Both the position numbers and the translations under genes were made by a program. Source: Bacillota bacterium (GTDB taxonomy: Bacteria; Bacillota; Clostridia; Christensenellales; CAG-138). From it: a stretch of DNA of 64,000 bases. Positions within the stretch are counted from its first letter, which is position 1. Each line of letters begins with the position of its first letter. Where the stretch lies: the NCBI GenBank assembly GCA_023390655.1, contig JAEWCL010000023.1, forward strand, positions 1 to 64,000, written 5' to 3'. Shown here one piece after another: positions 53,067 through 62,058 of the stretch. The notes under the pieces were generated by a model. The model was given only the letters and a program-made list of their open reading frames with translations, was not told the DNA's origin and made no database searches.

Positions 53067-54074
53067 TTATTTCTCTTTGATGCGCTTGTTTTCGGTAAAG
53101 AAGTTGAGCACCATAACAAGCAGCAGTACGCCGCCCCAAATAAGCGGGATATAGAAGCTGGAAATCTGCGGGAAACGGTTGAGGCCGGAAGAAAGCATCT
53201 GCAGCACACAGATCGCCAGCACCGCGCCGCTGATGCGGCCCTTGCCGCCGGCTGGGTCCACGCCGCCCAGCACCACAATCAGCACACACTGGAGCGTATA
53301 GACCGTGCCGTAATCCGCGCGCGCAGAGTTGTAGTTTGCAAGCATGATGAGCCCGCCAAGCGCCGCGCAGATACCCGAGAGCATGTAGGTTTTGATGAGC
53401 AGGCGATCGACCTTCAAGCCGCTGAACTTTGCCGCCGTGGCGTTGGTGCCCAGCATATACAGCCGGGTACCATACGTGGTGCGGTTTAAAAGGAACGAAA
53501 TCACGATCACCATTGCCACAAAGAACAGCAACTGGATGGGAATGAACCCGAAAAGCTTACTTGCAATGGTTTCCGCATAGGTGAGCGGAAGCCCGCTGAT
53601 TGCCTTGCCCTTTGTAAGGATGATGGCAATGCCCGTAAACAGCTCGTAGGAGCCGAGCGTCGCCAAAATGGGCGGGATTTTGACCTTGGAGATCAAAATG
53701 CCGTTGAATATGCCCGCCACAGCGCCGATCAGCACACCGAAAGCCATGACGATGAATATGCCAAAGCCTGTGAGCTCTTCCCCGCCGCTTGACATTTCCT
53801 TGAGCAAGATTCCCGCGGCGATGGAAGCAAAATTCGCAACACCTACAACAGAAAGGTCGATACCGCCGGTAATCATGCACAGCATGATGCCCAGCGCCAT
53901 CAGGCCGAATTCCGGAAACTGTGCGGCCATCGTCTGGAAATTGATCAGCGTATAGAACTTATTGAAGCGGAAGATGGCCATGAAGATCATCCATAGCGCC
54001 ATCAGGCCCAAAAGCCTTGCGATGTGCACATCCTTCATGATCGCACGGATGCCTTTTTTATTCTTGTTCATCAT
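53067..54074 (-). CDS. Sugar ABC transporter permease (RbsC type), second
   Basis: A 335-residue permease with about eight to ten membrane segments and the hallmark CMITGGIDLSVVGVANFASI (BPD_transp_2 family), IPPILATLGSYELFTGIAI, and VVLGGVDPAGGKGRISGAVL. It pairs with the permease encoded just upstream (54071-55102, four-base ATGA overlap) to form a heterodimeric channel for a pentose or deoxyhexose. Confidence 0.93.
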   Translation of the reverse strand: MMNKNKKGIRAIMKDVHIARLLGLMALWMIFMAIFRFNKFYTLINFQTMAAQFPEFGLMALGIMLCMITGGIDLSVVGVANFASIAAGILLKEMSSGGEELTGFGIFIVMAFGVLIGAVAGIFNGILISKVKIPPILATLGSYELFTGIAIILTKGKAISGLPLTYAETIASKLFGFIPIQLLFFVAMVIVISFLLNRTTYGTRLYMLGTNATAAKFSGLKVDRLLIKTYMLSGICAALGGLIMLANYNSARADYGTVYTLQCVLIVVLGGVDPAGGKGRISGAVLAICVLQMLSSGLNRFPQISSFYIPLIWGGVLLLVMVLNFFTENKRIKEK

Positions 54075-55102
54075 TGCGCCCTCCCTGTGTGACGGCCCTT
54101 GACCTCATTTGCACGCGCAACCTGCATGGCGCTCACCCCGGTGCCAACCAGGATTAAGAGACCCAGGAACAGGCCCTGCCAGAAAGTAGGTACGCCCAGA
54201 AGGATCAGCGAATTCTGCACGATGACGATGAGGATCGTACCGAGCATGCAGCCTGTAAGCGTCCCCGCGCCGCCGGTGATGGCCGTGCCGCCCAGCACCA
54301 CGCCCGCGATGATCATCATTTCCATGCCCAGCATGTTGGTGGGATGCGCCTGCGTCATCATGCATACGCGGATGAGGCCCGCAAGGCTTGCAATCATGCC
54401 AACGACAACATACAGAAAGAATTTGATGCGCCATACGTTAAAGCCCGCGCGGTGCGCGCTGACCTCGTTGCCGCCGATGGCATACAGCCCGCGCCCGTAC
54501 ATGGTGTGCTGCAGTGCAAAGTATACCAGCGCAAGCACGGCGGCAAGCGCCAGGAACGCGACCGGCATGCGCGAGGTGAGGCCCGTCTGCGAATTTTTTG
54601 CGATAAAGAGCGCCGAGGTGCCGAACGAGGACATGCCCGTCGGGATCACCGCGATCTGCACGGAGTTCAAAACGCCCTGCATGATGCCCTTGAATACGCT
54701 TGACGTACCCAGAGTAACGATCAGCGGCGGCAGCTTAAAGGTGGCGATCAACACGCCGTTGACAGCGCCCAGGATCGCGCCGAAGCACAGCGACATGACG
54801 ATGGGCAGGAACATCCCGCCCTGATAACCGCTGTCCACTAAAATACGCGTGGTGGCATACATGCTAAGCGAAGCCAAGGCCGGGAAGGAAACGTCGATGC
54901 CGCCGGAAACGATGACCATGAACGTACCGAGCGCAAACAGGCCCGGTACGATCAGGGCGGACAGCAGATCCACAATATTGTTGGAGGTAAAGAACTGCCC
55001 GGAACGCGCCTGTATCACGATGCTCAGCGCCACAATGACAAGAAAAATATAAAATTCGTTGCGCTGCGTGAGTTTCTTCATCAGTTTGGTCATTTTCTTC
55101 AC
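54071..55102 (-). CDS. Sugar ABC transporter permease (RbsC type), first
   Basis: A 343-residue permease: VIVSGGIDVSFPALASLSMY, LPPLIVTLGTSSVFKGIM, VVLGGTAITGGAGTLTGCML, and multiple membrane segments, all typical of the ribose/rhamnose/autoinducer-2 permease family. It follows the ATPase gene by three bases and overlaps the next permease by four. Two different permeases with one ATPase is the arrangement of the rhamnose and autoinducer-2 (Rha/Lsr) type transporters. Confidence 0.93.
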   Translation of the reverse strand: MKKMTKLMKKLTQRNEFYIFLVIVALSIVIQARSGQFFTSNNIVDLLSALIVPGLFALGTFMVIVSGGIDVSFPALASLSMYATTRILVDSGYQGGMFLPIVMSLCFGAILGAVNGVLIATFKLPPLIVTLGTSSVFKGIMQGVLNSVQIAVIPTGMSSFGTSALFIAKNSQTGLTSRMPVAFLALAAVLALVYFALQHTMYGRGLYAIGGNEVSAHRAGFNVWRIKFFLYVVVGMIASLAGLIRVCMMTQAHPTNMLGMEMMIIAGVVLGGTAITGGAGTLTGCMLGTILIVIVQNSLILLGVPTFWQGLFLGLLILVGTGVSAMQVARANEVKGRHTGRAQ

Positions 55103-55105
55103 CCC

Positions 55106-56590
55106 CTACATCATGTACTGCGAAAGCGCCTGCGCATCAATGCCCGTGGGCGCAAGCGCCGCGCTGATGCGTCCGTCGCGCATAATAAGCACGCTCGAAC
55201 AGCTTGAAAGGATTTCGGGAATATCATCCGAGATGATGATAACGGCAAGCCCCTGCTCCGCAAGCTTTCGCAAAATCTGATGGATGTCGTGCTTGGAGCC
55301 AATATCAACGCCCACCGTGGGGCCGTTGAGGATGAGCACCTTCAGATCGCGCGCAAGCCATTTTGCGAGCACGATGCGCTGCTGGTTGCCGCCCGAAAGC
55401 GTGCTGCAGGCATTGTCCGGGTTGGGCGTTGCGATGGAAAGCTCTTCCACCCAGTGGGCAATCTCCGCTTTTTTCTTTTTCTGGTCCAGGATGCCAAGCT
55501 TGCTCGAAAGCTTCCCAAGCTCGGAGATAATGATGTTGTCCCCAATGCTGCGCGGCAGGAACAGGCCTTCCGAAAGCCGGTCTTCAGGCACATAGCCGAT
55601 GCCATTGTTCATGGCGTCCTCAGGCGTATGGAAGGTCACCGCCTTGCCGTCGATCGTGATGGAGCCGCCGTCCACATGCTGCATGCCGAACAGGGACAAT
55701 GCAAGCTCCGTACGGCCGGAGCCCAAAAGGCCCGTAATGCCCAATATTTCGCCCTTGTGCAGGGAAAAGCTGACGTCCTCAAAGAAGCCGTTTGAGGTCA
55801 GCCCTTCCACCTTGAGCACCGGCTCGCCGGACTGTGCCTTGGGGACAAACGGATGGTCCTCAAATTCCCGTCCGGTCATATAGTACGTAAACTTTTTGTT
55901 ATCGAGCTCCGAAGTGGTGCCCGTGATGATCTTTTCACCGCTTCTGAGGATGGTGAAGCGTTCGGATATCTCAAAAACCTCGTCCAGTTTGTGGCTGACA
56001 AACAGCGTGGCAATCCCCTGTGCTTTGAGATCGAGGATGATCTTGAAGAGGGCGTTGACCTCTTTTTTGGTAAGCGCAGTCGTCGGTTCGTCCATAATGA
56101 TCAGCTTCGCGTTAAACATCAGCGCGCGGCAAATTGCAACGAGCTGCTTGTTGGCAACCGAAAGCGAACCGACCTTTGCATCAAGGTCCACGTCAAAATT
56201 AATTTTTGCGATGGCCTCTTTTGCGATCTGCTTCATGCGTTCACGGTTGACAAGCTTGCGCTTTGCGGCAAGCTCCGCGTTGAACGCGAGATTTTCCATG
56301 ACGGAAAGATTGGGGAATATGGAAAAGTCCTGATAAATGACCTGTACGCCGTTCATGATCGCTTCGATCGGCGTGATTTTTGTATAAACCTTGTCTCCGA
56401 ACTCCACATGGCCGGCCGTGGGGGTGTATACGCCGGAAATGATCTTGATAAGCGTGGATTTTCCGCAGCCGTTTTCACCCGCAAGGCAATGGATTTCTCC
56501 CGCCTGGATGTCGAGAGAAACGCCTTTGAGCGCCTGTACGCCCGCAAAGGACTTTTTTACATCCACGACTTTGAGTACGCTTTGGGACAT
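55106..56590 (-). CDS. Sugar ABC transporter ATPase with two nucleotide-binding domains
   Basis: A 494-residue RbsA/MglA-type protein. First Walker A GENGCGKST at about 38-46 with signature-like SVANKQLVAICRAL and Walker B LIIMDEPTTAL; second domain with degenerate Walker A GLLGSGRTE and signature LSGGNQQRIVLAKWL. The degenerate second site is normal for the family. The ATG at 56590 is preceded by GGGGCGAAGG. A large stem-loop separates it from the binding-protein gene upstream. Confidence 0.94.
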   Translation of the reverse strand: MSQSVLKVVDVKKSFAGVQALKGVSLDIQAGEIHCLAGENGCGKSTLIKIISGVYTPTAGHVEFGDKVYTKITPIEAIMNGVQVIYQDFSIFPNLSVMENLAFNAELAAKRKLVNRERMKQIAKEAIAKINFDVDLDAKVGSLSVANKQLVAICRALMFNAKLIIMDEPTTALTKKEVNALFKIILDLKAQGIATLFVSHKLDEVFEISERFTILRSGEKIITGTTSELDNKKFTYYMTGREFEDHPFVPKAQSGEPVLKVEGLTSNGFFEDVSFSLHKGEILGITGLLGSGRTELALSLFGMQHVDGGSITIDGKAVTFHTPEDAMNNGIGYVPEDRLSEGLFLPRSIGDNIIISELGKLSSKLGILDQKKKKAEIAHWVEELSIATPNPDNACSTLSGGNQQRIVLAKWLARDLKVLILNGPTVGVDIGSKHDIHQILRKLAEQGLAVIIISDDIPEILSSCSSVLIMRDGRISAALAPTGIDAQALSQYMM

Positions 56591-56730
56591 AGAGCCTTCG
56601 CCCCTTTCTTGCGTTGTAATACGAATCCGCATGTCATTTGCTTGCTGAACGCGGACCAGCAGACCTGTTTTCCTTCGCTGTGGACAATGCGTTGTCCACA
56701 TTTTATTGGGGAATCGTATAAAGTATGAAA

Positions 56731-56812
56731 GGGCCATGCATCCCCTGCCCGCCCTGCGCGCGAAGCTTCGCTCGCGCGCAGGGCGTTCGGGCAGTGGGAT
56801 GCACAACGGCCC
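56731..56812 (-). promoter_or_regulatory. Large stem-loop between binding-protein and ATPase genes
   Basis: Inner perfect arms GCCCTGCGCGCGA (56751-56763) and TCGCGCGCAGGGC (56772-56784) with an eight-base loop, extended by imperfect pairing of the outer segments (GGGCC...CTGCCC with GGGCAG...GGCCC). There is no T-run, so it is more likely an mRNA-stabilizing or partial attenuation structure than a full terminator. Confidence 0.75.
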
Positions 56813-56836
56813 TGTCCTTTAGAAACTGCCTGAACC

Positions 56837-57925
56837 TTAGAAGCCGAAGCTGTCTACGTTCTCGGCATTGATGACAACCCAGCCCTTGCCTTCAAGAACG
56901 GTGGAGCTGCCTGCCTTGAAGACCAGGTCATTGTAGCCGTCCACACCAAGGTCCACATGGTCCTTGACCTCTTCGCCGCGCAGGAGCTTCAATGCCATGG
57001 AGCACATGGCCTTGCCCGCAAGTGCGGGATCCCACAGCGTCAGGGACTTGACAACGCCACTCTTCAGGAGTTCCGCGTTGTCGGCGGGCATGCCGGTACC
57101 GGAGGTGAACACCTTGCCGGTGAGGCCGAGTTCCTGGATCGCGCGGGCGATGCCCGGTGCGTCAAAGGAAGAGGTGCCCATGATGCCCTTGAGGTCGGGA
57201 TACTTCTTCAAAAGTTCCTTCGCCTTCTGGTAAGCGACGTCGCCGTTATCCTCGGACTCTACGCGGGGTTCGGCTTCGAGAAGCTTCATGTTCGGGTAAG
57301 CTTCCTGCTGGCGCTTTACGCCGCCGTCCGCCCATTCGTTATGGGAAGCGTTGGTGACATGGGCCACCATGGTGGTGTAGAGGCCTTCCTGGCCCATGGC
57401 TTCCGCGAGGTTATCCATGATGAACGCGCCGTACTGGTCGTTGCTGAATGCTTCGATGTCATAATCGACGTTCGTCAGGGAAGCGCCTTCATGTGCAACC
57501 ACGATGATGCCTGCTTCGCGGGCCTGCTTGAGGACCGGTTCCAGGGAGCCGGGGTCAACGGGAACCACGCAGATCGCGTCAACGTCAGCAGCGATCAGGT
57601 CCTGAATGAGCTGCGCCTGCAGCGTAGCGTCGATCTCAGGGGTGCCCTTCTGGTAGATGTTGAGGCCGGTTTCCTGTGCATACTCTTTGACGCCGACATC
57701 CATGCGCACAAACCAGGGGTTGGTGGCATCCTTGGGGACAACGACGATTTCCCACTGGGACTCGTCTACTGCGGGCGCTTCTGTTGCGGGAGCCTCGCTT
57801 GCGGGAGCCTCAGAGGCGGGGGCTTCTGTTGCGGGTGCCGGTGCGGGGGTTTCCGCCGGCTTGGTGCACGCAAACATGCCGAAGGCCATCAAAAGGACCA
57901 GCGCGAGAGCGAGCATTTTTTTCAT
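56837..57925 (-). CDS. Sugar-binding lipoprotein (ABC transporter, RhaS/LsrB-like)
   Basis: A 362-residue substrate-binding protein. Leader MKKMLALALVLLMAFGMFAC with lipobox FGMFAC, an Ala/Pro/Glu repeat linker (about 24-52), then the periplasmic-binding fold: VVPKDATNPWFVRMDVGVKE, QLIQDLIAADVDAICVVPVD, AHVTNASHNEWADGG and LTGKVFTSGTGMPADN. The pattern is closest to rhamnose and autoinducer-2 binding proteins, but the ligand cannot be read from sequence. AGGAGG is nine bases before the ATG. Confidence 0.92.
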   Translation of the reverse strand: MKKMLALALVLLMAFGMFACTKPAETPAPAPATEAPASEAPASEAPATEAPAVDESQWEIVVVPKDATNPWFVRMDVGVKEYAQETGLNIYQKGTPEIDATLQAQLIQDLIAADVDAICVVPVDPGSLEPVLKQAREAGIIVVAHEGASLTNVDYDIEAFSNDQYGAFIMDNLAEAMGQEGLYTTMVAHVTNASHNEWADGGVKRQQEAYPNMKLLEAEPRVESEDNGDVAYQKAKELLKKYPDLKGIMGTSSFDAPGIARAIQELGLTGKVFTSGTGMPADNAELLKSGVVKSLTLWDPALAGKAMCSMALKLLRGEEVKDHVDLGVDGYNDLVFKAGSSTVLEGKGWVVINAENVDSFGF

Positions 57926-57978
57926 GTTCTGTTTCCTCCTAGTTATTTTTACTTTTGCCGCGTTACCGGCAAAACAGG

Positions 57979-58956
57979 TTATCTGTTGAACATCAGCCTG
58001 CGCAGGAATGCGCTGATCTCCACGGCGTTGCCGGAACGGAAGAGGCCTTCCATCTCGTTTTCGTCGATGCGGTCCACCAGCTCTTCGAAGATGTCGAACC
58101 AACGCACGCTTTCGTTGCAGGCGTCCCGGCCGTCCTCCCGGTAGGGGTATTGGTCGGTGGAGATATATCCTTCATAGCCGGTCCGCTTGAGCCAGTAGAA
58201 GAACTCGATGAACGGAATGGTATGGATGGAACCCGTAATCATATCATCATCCCACATGCAGTAGTTGTCGTTCATGTGGATATGGAGCAGCTTGTCGCCG
58301 TAACGTTTGATGATGGCGACGCTTTCCGCCACGTTCTCCTTGGCGGCGGTGCTGTGGCCGTAATCGATGGTGACACCGCAGTTGGGCTCGTTGATTTCCT
58401 TGACCATCAAAAGCGTTGTCGCCGCTGTAGCCGGATAGCTGAAGTTGCGCGGCTCGCGCGGCTTATACTCGATGGCGATCTTTACATCCGGGCGGTAGCG
58501 GCAGCACTGCTTGACGCCTTCGATGAACCAGCTGTGCTCCTGGATATAATCGCCCTGGAAGTGGTAATCGTACCCATCCTGACCCGGCCAGAGGCTGATC
58601 AGGTCTCCGCCCAGGAACTTTGCAACGTCGATGATTTCTTTTGTTTCTTCCAACGCGGCGCGGCGCATGGCGGGGTCTTTTGAGGAAAACGCGCCGCGGC
58701 CGTATTTCTTAGTGCCAAAGTGATCCGGAATGATGGAAACAAGCTTGAGGCCTGTGCGCTCGAGCTGTGCCTTGACCTCTTTCGCGTTCTCCGACGTCAC
58801 ATGCCAGTTGCTCACCAGCTCCACGCCCGTAACGCCCTCTATGGATTTGACGCGGTCAAACAACTCCGTGAGCGTATACTCCCGCTGGTAACCGCCGCCC
58901 ATATAACGGTCTGAAAAATTGCCGACATTGCCTAAAATAACACTGTGTTTCCCCAT
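57979..58956 (-). CDS. Sugar isomerase/epimerase, AP-endonuclease-2-like TIM barrel
   Basis: A 325-residue protein starting MGKHSVILGNVGNFSDRYMG with AGGAGGG before the ATG. The xylose-isomerase-like TIM barrel is shown by DLISLWPGQDGYDY, IAIEYKPREPRNFSYP (metal-binding Glu), VTIDYGHSTAAKENV, LLHIHMNDNY and GYISTDQYPYR. Such enzymes interconvert free keto- and aldo-sugars. It is the first enzyme gene after the regulator, so it probably acts first on the imported sugar. Substrate unknown. Confidence 0.88.
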   Translation of the reverse strand: MGKHSVILGNVGNFSDRYMGGGYQREYTLTELFDRVKSIEGVTGVELVSNWHVTSENAKEVKAQLERTGLKLVSIIPDHFGTKKYGRGAFSSKDPAMRRAALEETKEIIDVAKFLGGDLISLWPGQDGYDYHFQGDYIQEHSWFIEGVKQCCRYRPDVKIAIEYKPREPRNFSYPATAATTLLMVKEINEPNCGVTIDYGHSTAAKENVAESVAIIKRYGDKLLHIHMNDNYCMWDDDMITGSIHTIPFIEFFYWLKRTGYEGYISTDQYPYREDGRDACNESVRWFDIFEELVDRIDENEMEGLFRSGNAVEISAFLRRLMFNR

Positions 58957-58999
58957 AATGCCCTCCTGCGAAAAAGATGGAATAAAGAATGGACAGGCG

Positions 59000-60019
59000 C
59001 TACATCCTGACGGATTCGCGCACGATGAGTTTTGTGTTGACGACGATCTGCTTTGTAAATCTGTCGCCGCCCTCAAGCTGCTGGCTCAACGCCAGGCAGC
59101 AGTTTTTTCCAAGCTGCCGCATGTTCTGCGCAATGGTAGTCAGCGGCGGGCGCGTATATGCGGAAAGCGTAATGCCGTCAAATCCGACGACGCCGACATC
59201 CCTTGGCACCCGGTACCCGGCCTCGAACAATGCCGCGAGCACCCCTGCCGCAATCAGGTCGCTGGTACAGACATACACCTCGGGAAGTGCGGATTTTGCA
59301 ATGATCTGCTCCTGCACGAAACGGTGCGCGGCTTCGATTTTGTCAAGCCGCAAGCTGGCGGAAAAATGCACGTGTTCGGACAGAAATGGAATCCCGCTCT
59401 CTTCCAGGCCGATTTTAAAGCCCATGTAGCGGTCCTTGACGTTGGACATACCAAGGTCTTCTGAAATATAACCCACCCGCTTGTAACCGGCTTTACTAAG
59501 CCGCGCCATCAGCTGCCGCATGGCGCTGATATTGTCCGTAATCACGGAAGGAACGGGATGGTTCAACAGGTAACGGTCGCCCAGCACAACTGGAAATTTC
59601 TTTGCGGCTTCTATGATGTATTTCTCCTCAAGCATCCCGCCGAACAGGATCAATCCGCTGACCCCGTTCTTGATGAGCGCCTTGATGTGTTTGACCTCCG
59701 CGTTTTTGTCATGCCGCGTACCGCAAACCAAAGCGATATAATCCTGGCGCCATGCTTCTTCGCAGGCAGCCTGCACGCAACGGGAATAAAACTCATTCGA
59801 AATATCCGGCGTCAAAATGCCGATCATCCGTTTGTCGTTGGATTTTTGCACGCTGCTTGCTTTGTTTGTCTGGTAATCGAGCTTCTCAATGGCGCTGTGT
59901 ACGCGCCTTGTCGTTTCCGCGGAAATGGTTGCTGATAAATTAATTACGTGAGATACAGTTGTGATGGATACGTTGGCTTCTTTTGCGACATCCGCCATAG
60001 TCACAGGTTTTCGTTTCAC
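59000..60019 (-). CDS. LacI-family transcriptional regulator
   Basis: A 339-residue regulator: N-terminal helix-turn-helix VTMADVAKEANVSITTVSHV plus the hinge, then a periplasmic-binding-like sensor domain (MIGILTPDISNEFYSRCVQA, GLILFGGMLEEKYI, DVGVVGFDGITLSAYTRPPL). It is the first gene of the sugar operon, 43 bp before the isomerase, so it likely controls its own transcript. The start is uncertain: AGGAGG at about 60037-60042 overlaps a GTG (60037) and is 17 bases from the GTG chosen here. Confidence 0.9.
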   Translation of the reverse strand: MKRKPVTMADVAKEANVSITTVSHVINLSATISAETTRRVHSAIEKLDYQTNKASSVQKSNDKRMIGILTPDISNEFYSRCVQAACEEAWRQDYIALVCGTRHDKNAEVKHIKALIKNGVSGLILFGGMLEEKYIIEAAKKFPVVLGDRYLLNHPVPSVITDNISAMRQLMARLSKAGYKRVGYISEDLGMSNVKDRYMGFKIGLEESGIPFLSEHVHFSASLRLDKIEAAHRFVQEQIIAKSALPEVYVCTSDLIAAGVLAALFEAGYRVPRDVGVVGFDGITLSAYTRPPLTTIAQNMRQLGKNCCLALSQQLEGGDRFTKQIVVNTKLIVRESVRM

Positions 60020-60037
60020 AGGCTTCGCAACGACCAC

Positions 60038-60397
60038 CTCCTGATGGCTGTATTATAGCAACGCGGCTTTTCCGTTTGCAAATTAAAAAGCGGAAACCGC
60101 CTAATTTTCATTAATTTAAATGTTTTCTCCAGAAAATGCGCACCTATTTCCATAAGACCCGTTAAATTTTCCTATCTAATTTTCATTCTAATTTTCATTG
60201 TATCAGGATGACCTTCCCGGTGGCAAGACATCCTGTCCTCGTCTCTTCGTTGCACAAAGGGAGGGTCATCGTTATTCTGATGTAAATTTAAAAAATATAT
60301 GAAAAAAGAAAGCCTCCATGAGGGAACAACTTTTGCTCGTTCCTCCAGCCGCCCGGCATGAAAAAGACATTGCGGCATACAAAGAAAACCCCGTATA
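60038..60397. other. Gene-free stretch upstream of the LacI gene
   Basis: AT-rich near the LacI gene, where the sugar-operon promoter should lie. It holds an inverted repeat, GATGACCTTCCC (60207-60218) with GGGAGGGTCATC (about 60259-60270, one mismatch), 40 bases apart. I see no coding region and cannot assign the repeat; a LacI operator, a small RNA or a decayed element are all possible. Confidence 0.5.
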
Positions 60398-60435
60398 AAA
60401 AATAAAAGCCGCTTCCCGGCATGCCGGGAAGCGGC
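60398..60435 (-). terminator. Terminator of the amino-acid ABC operon
   Basis: A perfect palindrome with arms GCCGCTTCCCGGCA / TGCCGGGAAGCGGC (60408-60435), followed on the minus strand by TTTTATTTTTT. It lies 10 bp after the ATPase stop at 60446. Confidence 0.93.
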
Positions 60436-60445
60436 GCATTTACGC

Positions 60446-61168
60446 TTAGAGCACCTTGGAAAGGAAATCCTGCAGCCGTGGATGTCGCGGGCCGTTAAAG
60501 AATGCCTGCGGCGCATTTTCTTCGAGTACCTGCCCGCCGTCCATAAACAGGCAGCGCGTGGCGACCTCCTTGGCAAAGCCCATTTCATGAGTGACGACCA
60601 CCATCGTCATGCCTTCGCGCGCAAGCTCCTTCATGACCTCGAGTACCTCGCCCACCATTTCGGGGTCGAGCGCTGAGGTGGGTTCGTCAAACAGCATCAC
60701 ATCCGGGTTCATGGCGAGTGCGCGCACAATGGCGACGCGCTGCTGCTGTCCGCCCGAAAGCATGCCGGGATAGGCGTCCGCCTTATCCGCAAGGCCGATG
60801 CGCTGTAACAGCCGCGTTGCGTTGTCGTTCGCTTCCTCTTCCGTCATCAGCTTGAGCTTGACGGGCGCAAGCGTAATGTTCTGCCGGATGGTCTTGTGCG
60901 GAAACAGGTTGAACTGCTGGAATACCATGCCCATTTTCCGGCGCAGTTTGTCCACGTCGCATTTGCCGTCGTTGATGCGCACGCCTTCAAACCAGACTTC
61001 GCCGGAGGTGGGGATTTCAAGGAGGTTCAGGCAACGCAAAAGCGTACTCTTGCCGCAGCCGGATGGCCCGACAATGACCACCTTTTCCCCTTTTTCAATA
61101 TGCTGGTTCACGCCGTTGAGGGCATGGACCGTATCAAATTTCTTGTACAGCTCTTTAACGGTGATCAC
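60446..61168 (-). CDS. Polar amino-acid ABC transporter ATPase (GlnQ type)
   Basis: A 240-residue ATPase with Walker A GPSGCGKST at about 34-42, MVFQQFNLFPHKT Q-loop, signature LSGGQQQRVAIVRAL and Walker B LFDEPTSALDPEMV. It powers uptake of polar amino acids. The start is GTG with GGAGG ten bases upstream, overlapping the permease gene by 14 bases. Last gene of the operon. Confidence 0.95.
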   Translation of the reverse strand: MITVKELYKKFDTVHALNGVNQHIEKGEKVVIVGPSGCGKSTLLRCLNLLEIPTSGEVWFEGVRINDGKCDVDKLRRKMGMVFQQFNLFPHKTIRQNITLAPVKLKLMTEEEANDNATRLLQRIGLADKADAYPGMLSGGQQQRVAIVRALAMNPDVMLFDEPTSALDPEMVGEVLEVMKELAREGMTMVVVTHEMGFAKEVATRCLFMDGGQVLEENAPQAFFNGPRHPRLQDFLSKVL

Positions 61169-61850
61169 TCTTACTTAGCCTCCTTTCAAGCTTCCTGAGG
61201 CCCCATGTCATCAGCATGACGATCAAAAGGTAGATGAGCGCAATCAGCAGCAGCGGCACCACGCTGTAGGTGCGCGTGCGCACCATCATGCCCATATACG
61301 TCAGATCGCTCATGGCGATATAGCCGACGATTGCCGTTTCCTTCAGCAATACGATCGCCTCATTGGCAAGCGCAGGCAGAATATTCTTGATGGCCTGCGG
61401 AAGCACGATAAAACGCATGGTCATGCCGGTGCTTAACCCCAAAGAGCGGCCCGCCTCCGTTTGCCCACGGCTCACGGCCTGGATGCCCGCGCGCATGATT
61501 TCCGCCACATACGCGCCGGAATTGATGCCAAACGCCAATACCGCGACATAGATGCTGTATTCAAACGGCACCGTTGCGAATATGACAAACGCGAAAATCA
61601 GCACCTGGACCATCACCGGCGTACCCCGGATGACCGTCAGGTATACGTCGCAGATGACCTCAAGGGGACGCAGCGCCTTGTTGTGCTGCGCGTACACCTT
61701 GCAGATGGCGACAAGCGCGCCAAGGATAATGCCGAGAATCGCGGCGCCCAAGGTAATCAGCAGGGTGTTGCCAAGCCCCTCTACATAGAGCAGCCACCTG
61801 TCATTGGCAATAATGTTATTGTAAAGCTGTTGGCCGAAATTATCCCACAT
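61155..61850 (-). CDS. Polar amino-acid ABC transporter permease
   Basis: A 231-residue permease of the HisMQ/GlnP type: GLGNTLLITLGAAILGIILG, TVIRGTPVMVQVLIFAF, the EAA loop with EAGRSLGLSTGMTMRFIVLP, and KETAIVGYIAMSDLTY. Five membrane segments are visible. The ATG at 61850 is chosen because GGAGG lies four to five bases upstream; a longer frame begins at 61880. Overlaps the ATPase gene. Confidence 0.93.
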   Translation of the reverse strand: MWDNFGQQLYNNIIANDRWLLYVEGLGNTLLITLGAAILGIILGALVAICKVYAQHNKALRPLEVICDVYLTVIRGTPVMVQVLIFAFVIFATVPFEYSIYVAVLAFGINSGAYVAEIMRAGIQAVSRGQTEAGRSLGLSTGMTMRFIVLPQAIKNILPALANEAIVLLKETAIVGYIAMSDLTYMGMMVRTRTYSVVPLLLIALIYLLIVMLMTWGLRKLERRLSKSDHR

Positions 61851-62011
61851 AGGTCCTCCCTCTGTCAGCGCGGCGTGCATGAATACGTCTTTGCATAAAT
61901 GTACAGCGCCTGTATTAGTATACTATATTATGCGCCGGACGCAAAGCGATTTTGTATGCCGTATGCGGCGCGCCGATGCCGCGCAAACACGCTGCCCCAA
62001 ATTTGCGAATG

Positions 62012-62038
62012 CGGGCCGCAGGCGTTGCCTGCGGCCCG
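62012..62038 (-). promoter_or_regulatory. GC-rich hairpin between binding-protein and permease genes
   Basis: Perfect arms CGGGCCGCAGGC (62012-62023) and GCCTGCGGCCCG (62027-62038) with a three-base loop, just after the binding-protein stop (62059). There is no T-run on the minus strand. Likely slows 3' decay or partially ends transcription so that more binding protein than permease is made. Confidence 0.7.
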
Positions 62039-62058
62039 TTTCATGCAATATTTCCCAA

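Noticed and set aside
57955..59464. Plus-strand open frames opposite the isomerase and LacI genes
   Set aside because: Shadow frames caused by GC-rich third positions; no start signals or recognisable domains.
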